Source: Hoyosella subflava DQS3-9A1
Lineage (GTDB): Bacteria > Actinomycetota > Actinomycetes > Mycobacteriales > Mycobacteriaceae
Direction of reading: 5' to 3'
Assembly (NCBI RefSeq): GCF_000214175.1
Contig: NC_015564.1
Span: forward strand, 2,046,001-2,110,000
Length of the DNA stretch: 64,000 bases
Below are positions 6,669-15,299 of the stretch, piece by piece; the first letter of the stretch is position 1, and each line of letters begins with the position of its first letter. Below the pieces are notes generated by a model. The model had not been told where the DNA came from. It saw only the letters and a program-made list of their open reading frames with translations, and ran no database searches. The position numbers were made by a program, and so were the translations under genes.

Positions 6669-8941
6669 CGCGGGTGCGGCACCGTCTGGTGGTCAATGGG
6701 GTGGTACAAGGCGTCGGATTCCGTCCGTTCGTCTACGCGACCGCGTCGGAACTCGCGCTCACCGGTGAAGTCAGCAACGACAGCAGTGGCGTCCGCATCG
6801 AGGTTGAGGGTGAAGCAACGGCCGTGCTCGAATTTGCGCGGCGCGTCGAACACGAACCGCCGCCCCTCGCGGTCGTGGAGTCGCTGAGGGTGGAATCGGC
6901 ACCCGTTCGTGGCGGAACTGGCTTCCGCATCGCCGATACCTCCCACCACGACGGTGGTCGCACACTCGCCTCGCCTGATGTCGCGATCTGCGCCGACTGC
7001 CTGAGCGAACTGTGCGACCCACACGATCGCCGCTACCGCCACGCCTTCATTACTTGCACCAACTGCGGTCCACGTTTCACGATCATCCGCGAGCTGCCTT
7101 ACGACCGGCGCTCCACCACGATGGCGCAATTCCCGATGTGTGAACGCTGTACCGCGGAGTACCGGGATCCTGCGGATCGCCGTTTCCATGCTCAGCCCAT
7201 CGCCTGCCCGGATTGTGGTCCGGTACTTGAGTTTGTTGAGCCTCAACGACAGCCGCTCGCCGGAGAGCGTGCCCTTGAACGTGCGCGGTCGGTGATCGCG
7301 GCCGGTGGCATAGTCGCGGTGAAAGGTATCGGAGGCGTCCATCTCGCGTGTGACGCGCGCAGTCCGGAGGCGGTGGCGAAACTGCGGGAGCGGAAACGGC
7401 GCCGCGCCAAGCCGTTCGCCGTCATGGTGCGCGACCTATCGACCGCACGTCACGTCGCTCATGTGGATGCCAGCGAAGAGCGGGTGCTGACGAGCCCACA
7501 GCGGCCAATCCTCCTACTGCGAAAGAACAGTGCCGGTCGCCTCGCCGACGGCGTCGCACCAGGCATCCCTGATCTCGGTGTGATGCTCGCGTACACCCCA
7601 TTGCATCACCTGCTTCTCGGATTGCCGGGCGACCCGGACGGTCCCGATGCGCTTGTCATGACGTCAGGCAACCTCGGGGGTGAGCCGATTGCGTTCCGGA
7701 ACGATGATGCGGTGGAGCGTCTGAGGGAAATCGCGGACGCATGGCTCATGCACGACAGGCCGATATTGGTTCCGTGCGATGACTCGGTGGTGCGTGTCGT
7801 GGACGGTGCCGAGATGCCGCTCCGGCGTTCGCGCGGGTACGCCCCGATGCCGCTAGCGCTGCCGGTACGGGTCCCGCCTGCACTCGCTGTGGGAGCGGAT
7901 GTCAAAAATACGTGCGCGGTCGCCGAAGGTCGCTACGCATGGCTCAGCCAGCACGTGGGCGACATGGATGACCTCGCCACCCTCGAGGCGTTCAGCAACA
8001 CCGAGCGGCATCTACAGCACCTCACAGGAGTCGAGCCGCAGCAGGTCATTGCCGACGCACATCCTGATTACCGCTCAGTGGCCTGGGCGCGCCGCCACGC
8101 CAGCGGGCGACCGCTCCGCTCTGTGCAGCACCACCACGCGCACCTCGCCGCCGTCATGGGCGAGCATGGACTCGGTGCGCATGAGAGCGTCGTCGGATTT
8201 GCCTATGACGGCACCGGGTATGGAACTGATGGGGCGATCTGGGGAGGCGAAGTCCTCATTGGCGGTTACAAGGAGTTCAGGCGGTTCGCTCATCTGAAGT
8301 ATGTGCCGCTTCCAGGTGGGGATCTGAGTGTGGAGCGCCCCTACCGAATGGCGCTCGCCCACCTCTACGCTGCGGGAATACCGTGGGCGGACGATCTTGC
8401 TCCCGTCCAGGCGTGCCCAGTGCAGGAACGTCAGGTTCTGTGGCACCAGCTCCAAACTGGTTTCGGTTGCACTCCCACCTCGAGTTTCGGACGACTATTT
8501 GATGCGATCGCAGCATTGTGCGGGGTGCGCCAGAGGGTCGACTATGAAGCAGAAGCGGCGATTGAGCTGGAAGGCCTCTCGCGTGGCATCGATGGTGGCG
8601 AGGGGTACCGCTTCGCCCTCGTTGACGACGTGGCGGATCCCGCTCCGATGCTGCGGGCACTCCTCGAGGATCTTCGCGAAGGCGTTCCGGCAGGTGTCGT
8701 GGGTGCTCGTTTCCACGCCGCTGTCGCCGATCTGACGTTGCGGTGGGCGCTGGCCGCCCATGACGAGACCGCTCTGGAAGCGTTCGCACTGACGGGTGGA
8801 GTCTTCCAGAATTCGCTGCTGCACAGTCTGGTGCGCGTGAAGCTGGCGAACCTCGGCTTCACGGCGTACTCGCACCATCGTGTGCCGCCAAACGACGGGG
8901 GCATTGCACTCGGCCAGTTGCTTGTGGGGTGCTCGCAATGA
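6665..8941 (+). CDS. hypF: Carbamoyltransferase HypF
   Basis: A 758-residue enzyme that makes the cyanide precursor for the NiFe site by transferring a carbamoyl group from carbamoyl phosphate to the HypE C-terminal Cys. The domain order is complete: N-terminal acylphosphatase (GVVQGVGFRPFVY, residues 11-23), two zinc-finger modules of paired CxxC between about residues 108 and 185, a YrdC-like domain (GGIVAVKGIGGVHLACDA) around 210-390, and a Kae1/TobZ-like domain with the metal-binding VQHHHAHLA and the FAYDGTGYGTDG block. The length is normal. The start overlaps the hypC stop; 63 bases separate it from the second hypC. Confidence 0.96.
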   Translation: MTRVRHRLVVNGVVQGVGFRPFVYATASELALTGEVSNDSSGVRIEVEGEATAVLEFARRVEHEPPPLAVVESLRVESAPVRGGTGFRIADTSHHDGGRTLASPDVAICADCLSELCDPHDRRYRHAFITCTNCGPRFTIIRELPYDRRSTTMAQFPMCERCTAEYRDPADRRFHAQPIACPDCGPVLEFVEPQRQPLAGERALERARSVIAAGGIVAVKGIGGVHLACDARSPEAVAKLRERKRRRAKPFAVMVRDLSTARHVAHVDASEERVLTSPQRPILLLRKNSAGRLADGVAPGIPDLGVMLAYTPLHHLLLGLPGDPDGPDALVMTSGNLGGEPIAFRNDDAVERLREIADAWLMHDRPILVPCDDSVVRVVDGAEMPLRRSRGYAPMPLALPVRVPPALAVGADVKNTCAVAEGRYAWLSQHVGDMDDLATLEAFSNTERHLQHLTGVEPQQVIADAHPDYRSVAWARRHASGRPLRSVQHHHAHLAAVMGEHGLGAHESVVGFAYDGTGYGTDGAIWGGEVLIGGYKEFRRFAHLKYVPLPGGDLSVERPYRMALAHLYAAGIPWADDLAPVQACPVQERQVLWHQLQTGFGCTPTSSFGRLFDAIAALCGVRQRVDYEAEAAIELEGLSRGIDGGEGYRFALVDDVADPAPMLRALLEDLREGVPAGVVGARFHAAVADLTLRWALAAHDETALEAFALTGGVFQNSLLHSLVRVKLANLGFTAYSHHRVPPNDGGIALGQLLVGCSQ

Positions 8942-9004
8942 ACGTCGCAGCAACAAAAACAACCCCAATCAGCCTTACGAAGTAATGCGATTCTAGGAGG
9001 AGCG

Positions 9005-9304
9005 ATGTGCTTAGCGGTCCCGGGGAAGATCCTCGAAATGGAAGAACGCGACGGCACGATGATGGCAGAGGTGGATTTTGGGGGCGTCCACAAAGACGTG
9101 TGCCTGCAGTACATTCCCGATGCCGCGGTGGGTGACTACGTCATCGTTCATGTGGGTTTCGCTATTCAGCGTCTTGATGAGGAATCCGCGATGAAAACCC
9201 TTGCCGAGTTCGAGCAACTCGGAATTCTGGAGGAAGAGTTCGGTGATCAATTCGCGCTCGCCGCGAAACAGGCCGGGCTGAGCACAGGGACGGAAAAATC
9301 ATGA
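9005..9304 (+). CDS. hypC: HypC/HupF hydrogenase assembly chaperone (second copy)
   Basis: A 99-residue HypC beginning [14 protein letters not shown], with the conserved Cys2 and the [13 protein letters not shown] block. A strong GGAGGAG site just upstream sets the start. It is clearly divergent from the copy at 6390 and is coupled to hypD (stop overlaps ATG 9301), so it probably forms the HypC-HypD complex that assembles Fe(CN)2CO. The C-terminal tail (about residues 70-99) is longer than in the first copy. The 63-base gap before it is the largest inside the operon and could hold an internal promoter, although I see no convincing hexamer pair. Confidence 0.93.
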   Translation: MCLAVPGKILEMEERDGTMMAEVDFGGVHKDVCLQYIPDAAVGDYVIVHVGFAIQRLDEESAMKTLAEFEQLGILEEEFGDQFALAAKQAGLSTGTEKS

Positions 9305-10410
9305 AATACCTCGACGAGTTCAGCAATCCCGAACTGGCGAAGAAGCTGCTCGACCAGATTCATGCGGCCACCACGAAGCCCTGGGCGATCATGGAAGTTT
9401 GCGGTGGTCAGACGCATTCGATCATCCGCCACGGAATTGACCAGCTGCTCCCGAAGCAGATTGAAATGATCCACGGCCCAGGCTGTCCAGTCTGTGTTAC
9501 ACCCCTGGAGATCATCGACAAGGCTCTCGCGATCGCGGCACGGCCAGACGTTATTTTCTGCTCCTTTGGGGATATGCTGCGGGTGCCAGGCAGCGAGTCC
9601 GATCTTTTCCGAATCAAAAGCAACGGTGGCGATATCCGCGTTGTGTATTCACCGCTAGATGCGCTGACGATCGCTCGCCAGAACCCCGATCGGCAGGTTG
9701 TTTTCTTCGGTATCGGATTCGAGACAACGGCCCCCGCCAACGCGATGACCGTCTATCAAGCGCAGCGTCTTGGGATAACGAACTTCTCATTGCTAGTTTC
9801 CCATGTACTCGTGCCACCGGCGGTCGCCGCGATCATGGAATCACCAACGTGCCGGGTTCAGGCCTTCCTCGCCGCGGGCCACGTGTGCAGTGTGATGGGA
9901 ACCGAAGAGTATCCGCCGCTGTGCGAGAAGTATCAGGTCCCCATCGTCGTCACGGGGTTCGAGCCTCTTGACATTCTCGAGGGGATCCGGCGGACCGTTC
10001 TGCAGCTCGAGAACGGACGCTACGAGCTCGAGAACGCGTATCGCCGCGCGGTTCAGGCGGAAGGAAATCTCGCAGCCAAGCAGATGCTCGACGATGTCTT
10101 CGAACGAACGGACCGGGGCTGGCGCGGCATCGGTGTGATCCCGGACAGCGGCTGGCGCCTCGCGCCGAAATATCGTGCGTACGACGCGGAGCATCGGTTC
10201 GAGGTCACCGATCTTCATACCGACGAGTCTCCGATCTGCCGCTCGGGCGAGGTCCTGCAGGGACTCATCAAACCTCACGAGTGCTCCGCGTTCGGCAAAC
10301 AGTGCACGCCGCGAACTCCATTGGGCGCGACCATGGTGTCGTCCGAAGGCGCGTGTGCCGCGTACTACTTGTACCGCCGTCTCGAACTCAGGGAGGTCAG
10401 TGGTGTCTGA
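9301..10410 (+). CDS. hypD: Hydrogenase assembly protein HypD
   Basis: A 369-residue Fe-S protein that is the scaffold for the Fe(CN)2CO group. Signatures present are [25 protein letters not shown] (thiol-redox and iron-binding cysteines), GFETTAPA and, near the C-terminus, a run of cysteines from CRSGE through [10 protein letters not shown] and EGACAAYY that holds the [4Fe-4S] cluster. The length is typical. It overlaps hypC upstream by four bases, and the hypE start lies inside its last codons. Confidence 0.96.
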   Translation: MKYLDEFSNPELAKKLLDQIHAATTKPWAIMEVCGGQTHSIIRHGIDQLLPKQIEMIHGPGCPVCVTPLEIIDKALAIAARPDVIFCSFGDMLRVPGSESDLFRIKSNGGDIRVVYSPLDALTIARQNPDRQVVFFGIGFETTAPANAMTVYQAQRLGITNFSLLVSHVLVPPAVAAIMESPTCRVQAFLAAGHVCSVMGTEEYPPLCEKYQVPIVVTGFEPLDILEGIRRTVLQLENGRYELENAYRRAVQAEGNLAAKQMLDDVFERTDRGWRGIGVIPDSGWRLAPKYRAYDAEHRFEVTDLHTDESPICRSGEVLQGLIKPHECSAFGKQCTPRTPLGATMVSSEGACAAYYLYRRLELREVSGV

Positions 10411-11482
10411 TCTGAAGTTGTCTGAGCGCGCCGCTGTCGACATGGACAGCTGGGTGTGTCCGGTGCCGCTGCGCGACTCTCCGAACATCGTCATGGGACA
10501 CGGTGGCGGCGGTGCGATGTCGGGTGAACTGGTCGAGCACCTGTTTCTCCCCGCTTTCGGTGCTTCGGCGGCAGGTGGACTGTCCGATTCCGCTGTTGTT
10601 TCCGTCGGCGGCATCCGGCTGGCGTTCTCGACAGATTCCTTTGTTGTAAAACCTATGACGTTTCCGGGCGGCAGCATCGGTGATCTCGCGGTCAACGGCA
10701 CCGTCAATGATGTCGCAATGTCGGGTGCCCGTCCGCTCGTCTTGTCTACGGCGTTCATTCTCGAAGAAGGCACCACTCTCGCCTCGATCGCGCACGTCGC
10801 TGAGGCAGTCGGTGCTGCAGCGCAGATAGCCGGTGTCAGGCTTGTCACTGGCGACACCAAAGTGGTGGACTCCGGGCACGGAGACGGCGTGTACATCAAC
10901 ACGAGTGGAATCGGAATCATCGACGAAGGCGTTGATATACGGCCAGAACGTGCGCGGCCGGGGGACGTGGTGATTGTCAGCGGTGATATCGGTGTGCACG
11001 GCGTGGCAATACTCAGCTGCCGGGAAGGTCTCGAATTCGGAACGACCATCCGCAGCGATACGGCGGCGCTCAACGGGCTCGTCGCAGACATGATCGCTAC
11101 GGGCGCCGATCTGCACGTTCTGCGCGACCCGACCCGGGGCGGTGTCGCGGCATCATTGAACGAGATCGCGCGTTCCGCGGGCGTGGGGGTGTCACTCTCT
11201 GAGCGCGCGCTGCCGATTCCCCCGGGAGTGCGGGATGCGTGCGGCCTACTAGGGCTCGATCCGTTGTACGTGGCTAATGAAGGGAAGCTGCTCGCTTTTG
11301 TCGACCCGGCTGATGCGGACAGGGTACTTGCGGCCATGCGGGACAACCCGCTGGGCGGTAACGCCTCGATAATCGGCGAGGTGGTCGCCGAGCACCCGGG
11401 AATGGTGGTGGCGAAAACAGGACTCGGTGGTACGCGGGTAGTCGACCTGCCTGCCGGTGAGCAACTGCCGCGGATCTGCTGA
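10403..11482 (+). CDS. hypE: Hydrogenase assembly protein HypE
   Basis: A 359-residue ATP-dependent dehydratase that turns its own carbamoylated C-terminal cysteine into a thiocyanate, the cyanide donor. The family hallmark is present: the protein ends in PRIC, the Cys being the last residue. The N-terminal [13 protein letters not shown] and the [13 protein letters not shown] block mark the PurM/SelD-like ATPase fold. Two adjacent GTG codons (10400 and 10403) are possible starts; 10403 has the better spacing (6 bases) from GGGAGG at 10391. The frame is open further upstream but overlaps hypD. The next gene begins 7 bases after the stop. Confidence 0.95.
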   Translation: MSDLKLSERAAVDMDSWVCPVPLRDSPNIVMGHGGGGAMSGELVEHLFLPAFGASAAGGLSDSAVVSVGGIRLAFSTDSFVVKPMTFPGGSIGDLAVNGTVNDVAMSGARPLVLSTAFILEEGTTLASIAHVAEAVGAAAQIAGVRLVTGDTKVVDSGHGDGVYINTSGIGIIDEGVDIRPERARPGDVVIVSGDIGVHGVAILSCREGLEFGTTIRSDTAALNGLVADMIATGADLHVLRDPTRGGVAASLNEIARSAGVGVSLSERALPIPPGVRDACGLLGLDPLYVANEGKLLAFVDPADADRVLAAMRDNPLGGNASIIGEVVAEHPGMVVAKTGLGGTRVVDLPAGEQLPRIC

Positions 11483-11489
11483 GGCAGGC

Positions 11490-12227
11490 ATGAAGGCCGC
11501 AGAGGTTGCCTCGGGCGCTGCCGTGTTCGCGCGTTACGCGTACCCGCCGAACGAACTCGGATACTGCGGTCCCCCCGGCGTCACAGCCACGGTGCAGCAG
11601 TTGTCCGGGGCGCCTTCACCGGCGCAGGCCAGGGCGTGGGCACGCAGCTTTGATGGCGCATGGCCGTATCTGATGGAGATTGCCGCCGCATCCGGGAGCG
11701 CTGACCCGTTGCGTGCCGATGTGGTGGAGGCGTACTGGGTGGGCACCCCGCTTCTCAAAGAGATTGATCCCGGTCGCCTGCTGAGCCGACTAAAGGACTC
11801 CTTTCGTGGGCAGGCTGGCAACCTCCTCGCATCCGCACGAAGCGCATGTGCGCACCACAGCTTCCATGTCTTCGTGGTGTACCCATGGGCGCGCATGCTC
11901 GATAAGGGTCCGGCTGCGCTCTCAGTTCTCCAGAATTGCCGAATACGGTGGGGAAAAGTCACCGAAGTCTCGGACGAAGAAGTGACGGTGCTGTCGCGCC
12001 CCCTCGAGTACAACGGTGAGCTGAGCCTCGGGGCGCCGACCGCTGAAACCGCGCGGTGGCGAGTCGCGGGACAGCAACTGGCGGGACGCCCAGTGGTCGG
12101 GGAAAGTGTTGCGCTGCACTGGGACTGGATATGTGACCGGTTAGAGCCTGGACAAACCGCGCAGCTGCAAACGTACACGGAGATGACGCTGCAGTGGGTG
12201 AATGAACTGCTAAGGCGCCACGGCTAG
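11490..12227 (+). CDS. DUF6390 family protein at the end of the hydrogenase operon
   Basis: A 245-residue protein recognised as the DUF6390 type (N-terminal FARYAYPPNELGYCGPPG), known to me only as a companion of actinobacterial hydrogenases. There are no membrane segments; Cys26 and a His pair near residue 120 (CAHHSFHVFVVYPW) are the most notable residues. The central part (HVFVVYPWARMLDKGP) and the later WGKVTEVSDEEV stretch look like an alpha/beta protein with a beta-barrel segment. ATG 11490 is chosen because it follows hypE closely; an upstream in-frame start at 11457 would overlap hypE. It is the last + strand gene of the operon. Confidence 0.8.
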   Translation: MKAAEVASGAAVFARYAYPPNELGYCGPPGVTATVQQLSGAPSPAQARAWARSFDGAWPYLMEIAAASGSADPLRADVVEAYWVGTPLLKEIDPGRLLSRLKDSFRGQAGNLLASARSACAHHSFHVFVVYPWARMLDKGPAALSVLQNCRIRWGKVTEVSDEEVTVLSRPLEYNGELSLGAPTAETARWRVAGQQLAGRPVVGESVALHWDWICDRLEPGQTAQLQTYTEMTLQWVNELLRRHG

Positions 12228-12233
12228 CAGCTT

Positions 12234-12398
12234 TCAGGCAGAAGCAGGCTTCAATTTGACTCGGGCGTTCGCTTTGCGCGGCGCGGGCGGAGCGAGCCGG
12301 TCGGACACCCAGGACACCATTGGCACGATGGCCGGCATGAAGGCGGGAGAGAGGATGAGGACGAATATACCGATGAGGTGCATCCAGAATGGGTCCAT
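12234..12398 (-). CDS. Small 54-aa membrane protein next to a TetR regulator
   Basis: Reading the minus strand, ATG at 12398 opens a 54-codon frame ending in TGA at 12234. The peptide begins MDPFWMHLIGIFVLILSPAF, giving one hydrophobic segment from about residue 5 to 30, and ends with a Pro- and Lys/Arg-rich tail (APPAPRKANARVKLK), probably cytoplasmic. AAGGA lies 10 bases before the ATG. A TTGACA/TACGCT promoter and a palindromic operator sit upstream. The gene follows the TetR gene on the same strand. M. tuberculosis has a membrane-protein gene, Rv2120c, in the corresponding position near hisG, but I cannot say whether it is homologous. Function unknown. Confidence 0.7.
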   Translation of the reverse strand: MDPFWMHLIGIFVLILSPAFMPAIVPMVSWVSDRLAPPAPRKANARVKLKPASA

Positions 12399-12444
12399 GG
12401 TGTGTTAATCCTTACGTTGCGGACAGACTCTCAAGATGTGTAAC

Positions 12445-12474
12445 AGCGTAGGACGCCCTGAAGGATAGTGTCAA
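12445..12474 (-). promoter_or_regulatory. Promoter of the 54-aa membrane protein gene
   Basis: On the minus strand a perfect TTGACA -35 (12474-12469) is followed after 18 bases by TACGCT as -10 (12450-12445). Transcription would start near 12438, giving a leader of about 40 bases. The -35 box lies inside the palindrome at 12466-12486. Confidence 0.6.
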
Positions 12475-12486
12475 TAGAAGACACTA
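12466..12486. promoter_or_regulatory. Palindromic operator, probable TetR binding site
   Basis: TAGTGTC-AATAGAA-GACACTA is a perfect inverted repeat with 7-base arms and a 7-base centre, typical in size for a TetR-family dimer. It covers the -35 box of the small membrane protein gene, so binding would block transcription. The adjacent TetR gene (12568-13164) is the obvious candidate regulator; the pairing is inference. Confidence 0.65.
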
Positions 12487-12567
12487 ATGTGCTCATTGTG
12501 TGGACGGCGATGAAGATGCGTAGTAACCCGTGGGCGCGGGTGAAGGCGATGTATCAGCGAGACGTGC

Positions 12568-13164
12568 TCAGGCGAGTAATCGCCGAGCAACGAGACGGAC
12601 CTGCTGCGCCGCGTCCTCGGGATTTCCCAGCGGCGAAAGCAGATGGCTCAAAGTGAGGCGAACACCCACCTCGATGGCGCATTTGATGTCAGATTGCGGT
12701 AGTTCAAGGCCCGAATAGACAGCAGCGGCGACCTCGCTGATCGCTCCGATCGCACGAGCCAATACGGGACCAGTCCCACCCGAAAGCAGGGGCAGCAGTT
12801 CCGTATCTCCGCCCGCACTCCCCGCCGCAATTGCCCGAATCAGTGGGTTCCCGACGTCGCTGATCAGCGTTGCTTCGGCAGCCGCGCCTATTCCGTCGGC
12901 CAGCGAAGCGGGGTGTATCCGGAATTGCTCGGCCGCACGAGAGACCACGCGATCCGCCTCACGCGTCACCAGTGCCTCGCCAAGCGCATGTTTGGCCCCG
13001 GTCTCCCGATAGAGGACTTGGCGGCTGACACCCACCCGCTGAGCGATCTCCGACATTGTTACCGCACCCCAGCCGCGTTCAGTAGTGATATCGCTTGCCG
13101 CGTCGAGGATTCTGTCGCGCAGCATCTGACGCACCTCGGCCTGAAATGTGCGGGACTGCTCCAT
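12568..13164 (-). CDS. TetR family transcriptional regulator
   Basis: A 198-residue TetR repressor. The N-terminal helix-turn-helix covers residues 15-60 (RILDAASDITTERGW, then MSEIAQRVGVSRQVLYRETG with the recognition helix). The C-terminal ligand/dimer domain is Ala/Gly-rich and gives no hint of the ligand. The minus-strand start ATG 13164 lies 6 bases after TAGGAT, so it is probably leaderless. The palindrome between its 3' end and the small membrane protein gene downstream suggests that gene as its target; no operator is obvious at its own promoter. It is divergent from hisE. Confidence 0.9.
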   Translation of the reverse strand: MEQSRTFQAEVRQMLRDRILDAASDITTERGWGAVTMSEIAQRVGVSRQVLYRETGAKHALGEALVTREADRVVSRAAEQFRIHPASLADGIGAAAEATLISDVGNPLIRAIAAGSAGGDTELLPLLSGGTGPVLARAIGAISEVAAAVYSGLELPQSDIKCAIEVGVRLTLSHLLSPLGNPEDAAQQVRLVARRLLA

Positions 13165-13170
13165 ACCCTG

Positions 13171-13176
13171 ATCCTA
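13171..13176 (-). promoter_or_regulatory. -10 element for leaderless tetR transcript
   Basis: TAGGAT on the minus strand ends 6 bases before the ATG at 13164, leaving no room for a 5' UTR. Confidence 0.5.
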
Positions 13177-13286
13177 CGACGGGTGTGCGGTGGCGGTCCG
13201 GCCGGTGCGACTCTCCTGGTTGTGCCGTCCTGTAGCGACAGGATCGAGATCACCGCGTTGGGCGAAATTCGAGGACGTGTCACTTC

Positions 13287-13568
13287 GTGACAGAATGGAC
13301 GCCCGTGAAGACTTTCGAGACCCTGTTCGCTGAACTGCAGGACCGCGCCGCCACACGCCCGGACGGGTCAGGCACCGTGAAGGCGCTCGACGCTGGCGTG
13401 CACGCGCAGGGCAAGAAGATTCTGGAAGAGGCCGGGGAGGTGTGGCTCGCTGCTGAGTACCAGGGGGACGCAGAGCTCTCCGAGGAGATTTCGCAGCTCC
13501 TGTACTGGGTGCAGGTTCTCATGGTGGGGCGGGGACTGTCGCTCGAGGATGTCTACCGACATCTGTGA
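13287..13568 (+). CDS. hisE: Phosphoribosyl-ATP pyrophosphatase HisE
   Basis: A 93-residue enzyme of the second step of histidine synthesis, hydrolysing PR-ATP to PR-AMP. The MazG-like metal-binding helices are visible: [15 protein letters not shown] and [18 protein letters not shown] 13287 gives the family length of about 93 residues; GTG 13305 is an alternative. The inverted repeat TGTCAC-TTC-GTGACA (13278-13292) overlaps the start. hisG follows 62 bases after the stop, as in mycobacteria where the pair is separated from the other his genes. Confidence 0.94.
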   Translation: MTEWTPVKTFETLFAELQDRAATRPDGSGTVKALDAGVHAQGKKILEEAGEVWLAAEYQGDAELSEEISQLLYWVQVLMVGRGLSLEDVYRHL

Positions 13569-13620
13569 TGATGCGCCGCGCCATCACCACTACTCACCAT
13601 CACACGCTGAAGACCTCTGA
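13549..13620 (+). CDS. Candidate His-rich leader peptide before hisG
   Basis: A 23-codon frame starts at ATG 13549 inside the 3' end of hisE (another frame) and stops at TGA 13618. It encodes [20 protein letters not shown] then EDL, with three consecutive His codons and a fourth six codons later. The stop codon overlaps the hisG ribosome binding site (TGAGGAAG, 13618-13625), 11 bases before the hisG ATG. Such geometry could couple His-tRNA supply to hisG translation. Caution: the CAC/CAT-rich stretch gives His codons in a second frame too (in frame with hisG), and no strong ribosome binding site is seen, so it may be a chance feature. Confidence 0.35.
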   Translation: MSTDICDDAPRHHHYSPSHAEDL

Positions 13621-13630
13621 GGAAGTTCAT

Positions 13631-14479
13631 ATGTTGCGAGTTGCCGTACCAAACAAGGGCGCATTGTCAGAATCGGCCGCGGAGATTCTCTCTGAAGCCG
13701 GATACCGAACCCGTTCGGATAGCAAGGACTTGACCGTTCTGGATCCGGCGAATCAGGTTGAGTTCTTCTTCCTGCGCCCGAAAGATATTGCGATCTACGT
13801 CGGTTCGGGGGAACTAGATCTTGGAATAACTGGCCGGGATCTGGCTACTGATTCGGGTGCTCCGGTCCGCGAACGTCTTGCCATGGGGTTCGGGCGTTCG
13901 ACGTTCCGGTACGCGGCACCGCAGGGGCGTGAGTGGACGGTCGAAGATCTGCAGGGGCTTCGTATCGCCACCTCCTACCCGAACCTTGTCCGCGCCGACC
14001 TTTCCCGTCGGGGTGTCGATGCGACTGTCATCCGGCTTGATGGGGCTGTCGAGATTTCGATCCAGCTCGGAGTGGCGGACGCTATCGCCGACGTCGTTGG
14101 TTCAGGCCGCACATTGCGTCAGCATAACCTCGCGGCGTTCGGTGATTCGCTGTGTGATTCAGAAGCCGTTCTCCTGGAACGCGACGGCGAGGAGCCGAGC
14201 ACACCTGCTCGCGACCAGCTTGTCGCTCGCATCCAGGGTGTCGTGTTCGCTCAGCAGTACATGATGCTGGACTATGACTGCTCACAGAGCCTCCTCGAGG
14301 CAGCAACTGCCATCACGCCGGGGATCGAGTCGCCGACTGTGGCACCGCTGGCCGAGCCCGGCTGGGTCGCCGTCCGCGCAATGGTGTCGCGGCGCAGCGT
14401 CAACCAGGTGATGGATGACCTCTCCGCGCTGGGCGCCAAGGCCATCCTTGCGTCGGACATCAGGTCCTGCAGGCTGTAA
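13631..14479 (+). CDS. hisG: ATP phosphoribosyltransferase HisG (long form)
   Basis: A 282-residue enzyme of the first, feedback-controlled step of histidine synthesis (ATP + PRPP to PR-ATP). It begins [14 protein letters not shown], has the PRPP/ATP-binding LGITGRDLA and [20 protein letters not shown]-type region ([20 protein letters not shown]), and a C-terminal ACT-like regulatory domain ([20 protein letters not shown]) that places it in the long, histidine-inhibited form. ATG 13631 is preceded by GAGGAA at a spacing of 6 and matches the known N-terminus; the frame stays open back to GTG 13565 with an unusual His-rich stretch. It ends 4 bases from the convergent TetR gene. Confidence 0.95.
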   Translation: MLRVAVPNKGALSESAAEILSEAGYRTRSDSKDLTVLDPANQVEFFFLRPKDIAIYVGSGELDLGITGRDLATDSGAPVRERLAMGFGRSTFRYAAPQGREWTVEDLQGLRIATSYPNLVRADLSRRGVDATVIRLDGAVEISIQLGVADAIADVVGSGRTLRQHNLAAFGDSLCDSEAVLLERDGEEPSTPARDQLVARIQGVVFAQQYMMLDYDCSQSLLEAATAITPGIESPTVAPLAEPGWVAVRAMVSRRSVNQVMDDLSALGAKAILASDIRSCRL

Positions 14480-14483
14480 CGCG

Positions 14484-15128
14484 TCAGCTGGTGATGCGCC
14501 TTTCGAGGCCGTCCAGCATCACGGCGATCTTCTCGTCGAGCCATCCGCGCCCGTACCAGCCGGAGTCGTCTGCGACGACCTCGCTCAGTATTTCGGGTCG
14601 TGACCAGTCCGCCCTGAAACGTTCTCGAGTGGTGGCCCCGTCGTCTGTGGGCTGATCGAGCCGGGCCATCGTGGAGAAGCCGGTGAGCGTTAGGTCAGAA
14701 ACGAAGTCCACAGCCAGCATCGCGTCATGCACGCTGAATCCCTGACGGTGGAGTCCTTCAACGATGCGCGCCACCAAAGCTGTGCCCTCTGGCGGGGTGC
14801 CTTGGACGGTCAGCATCGCTTCGGCGAGTCCGGGGTATTCGCTGAACATGTGCCACATCGAATCGGCCAGCCCCGTGAGCGTGTCGCGCCAGCACTCCGA
14901 GCCATCCGGCCACTGTGTCCGCTCTATCGCGGTGCCGATGCTGGCCACCAGCAGCGCATTCCGGTCAGCATAATACCGGTACAGGGCGGAATGCGTCACT
15001 CCGAGGCGCCGCGCGACCGTCGGCATCGACGCGTCTGACAGCCCGATTTCCAGAGCCGCATTGATGATGTCTGGTTCGTGAAGGGACCGTGGACGTCCAG
15101 TCTTCTTCCCGCTTTTCGTCGCCGCCAT
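14484..15128 (-). CDS. TetR family transcriptional regulator
   Basis: A 214-residue regulator with a basic N-terminus (KSGKKTGRPRS) and a TetR helix-turn-helix at about residues 20-65 (MPTVARRLGVTHSALYRYYA). The C-terminal domain has no recognisable ligand motif. ATG 15128 is used; a TTG ten codons upstream is the alternative. Transcribed away from the VOC gene at 15300, which could be its target because the two share a 171-base intergenic region. It is tail-to-tail with hisG, only 4 bases apart. Confidence 0.85.
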   Translation of the reverse strand: MAATKSGKKTGRPRSLHEPDIINAALEIGLSDASMPTVARRLGVTHSALYRYYADRNALLVASIGTAIERTQWPDGSECWRDTLTGLADSMWHMFSEYPGLAEAMLTVQGTPPEGTALVARIVEGLHRQGFSVHDAMLAVDFVSDLTLTGFSTMARLDQPTDDGATTRERFRADWSRPEILSEVVADDSGWYGRGWLDEKIAVMLDGLERRITS

Positions 15129-15299
15129 AGGGAGTGACCTTAGTCCTCGAACGTGCAAATGTCCGCTGGACGCGTCGAGATACGAATGTTGCCAATGGGA
15201 TTGACGCTAAGCGATGAATTCCACCATCTCGGCCGAGTCTGTCCTATGAACCCGGAAAGTTTGTCGGGGACGGGACGGCATCTAGAGAAGGATAAACCC

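Noticed and set aside
9841-11346. A 501-codon minus-strand ORF across hypD and hypE
   Set aside because: Low-complexity Ser/Pro/Thr composition and no domain; it is the mirror of two clear hyp genes.
12468-12656. A 62-codon + strand ORF starting GTGTCAATAGAAG
   Set aside because: Its first bases are the TetR palindrome and its second half is antisense to the TetR gene; no ribosome binding site or recognisable protein.
13278-13292. TGTCAC-TTC-GTGACA inverted repeat as a second TetR operator
   Set aside because: It overlaps the hisE start, its arms and spacing differ from the 12466 palindrome, and it may be chance.
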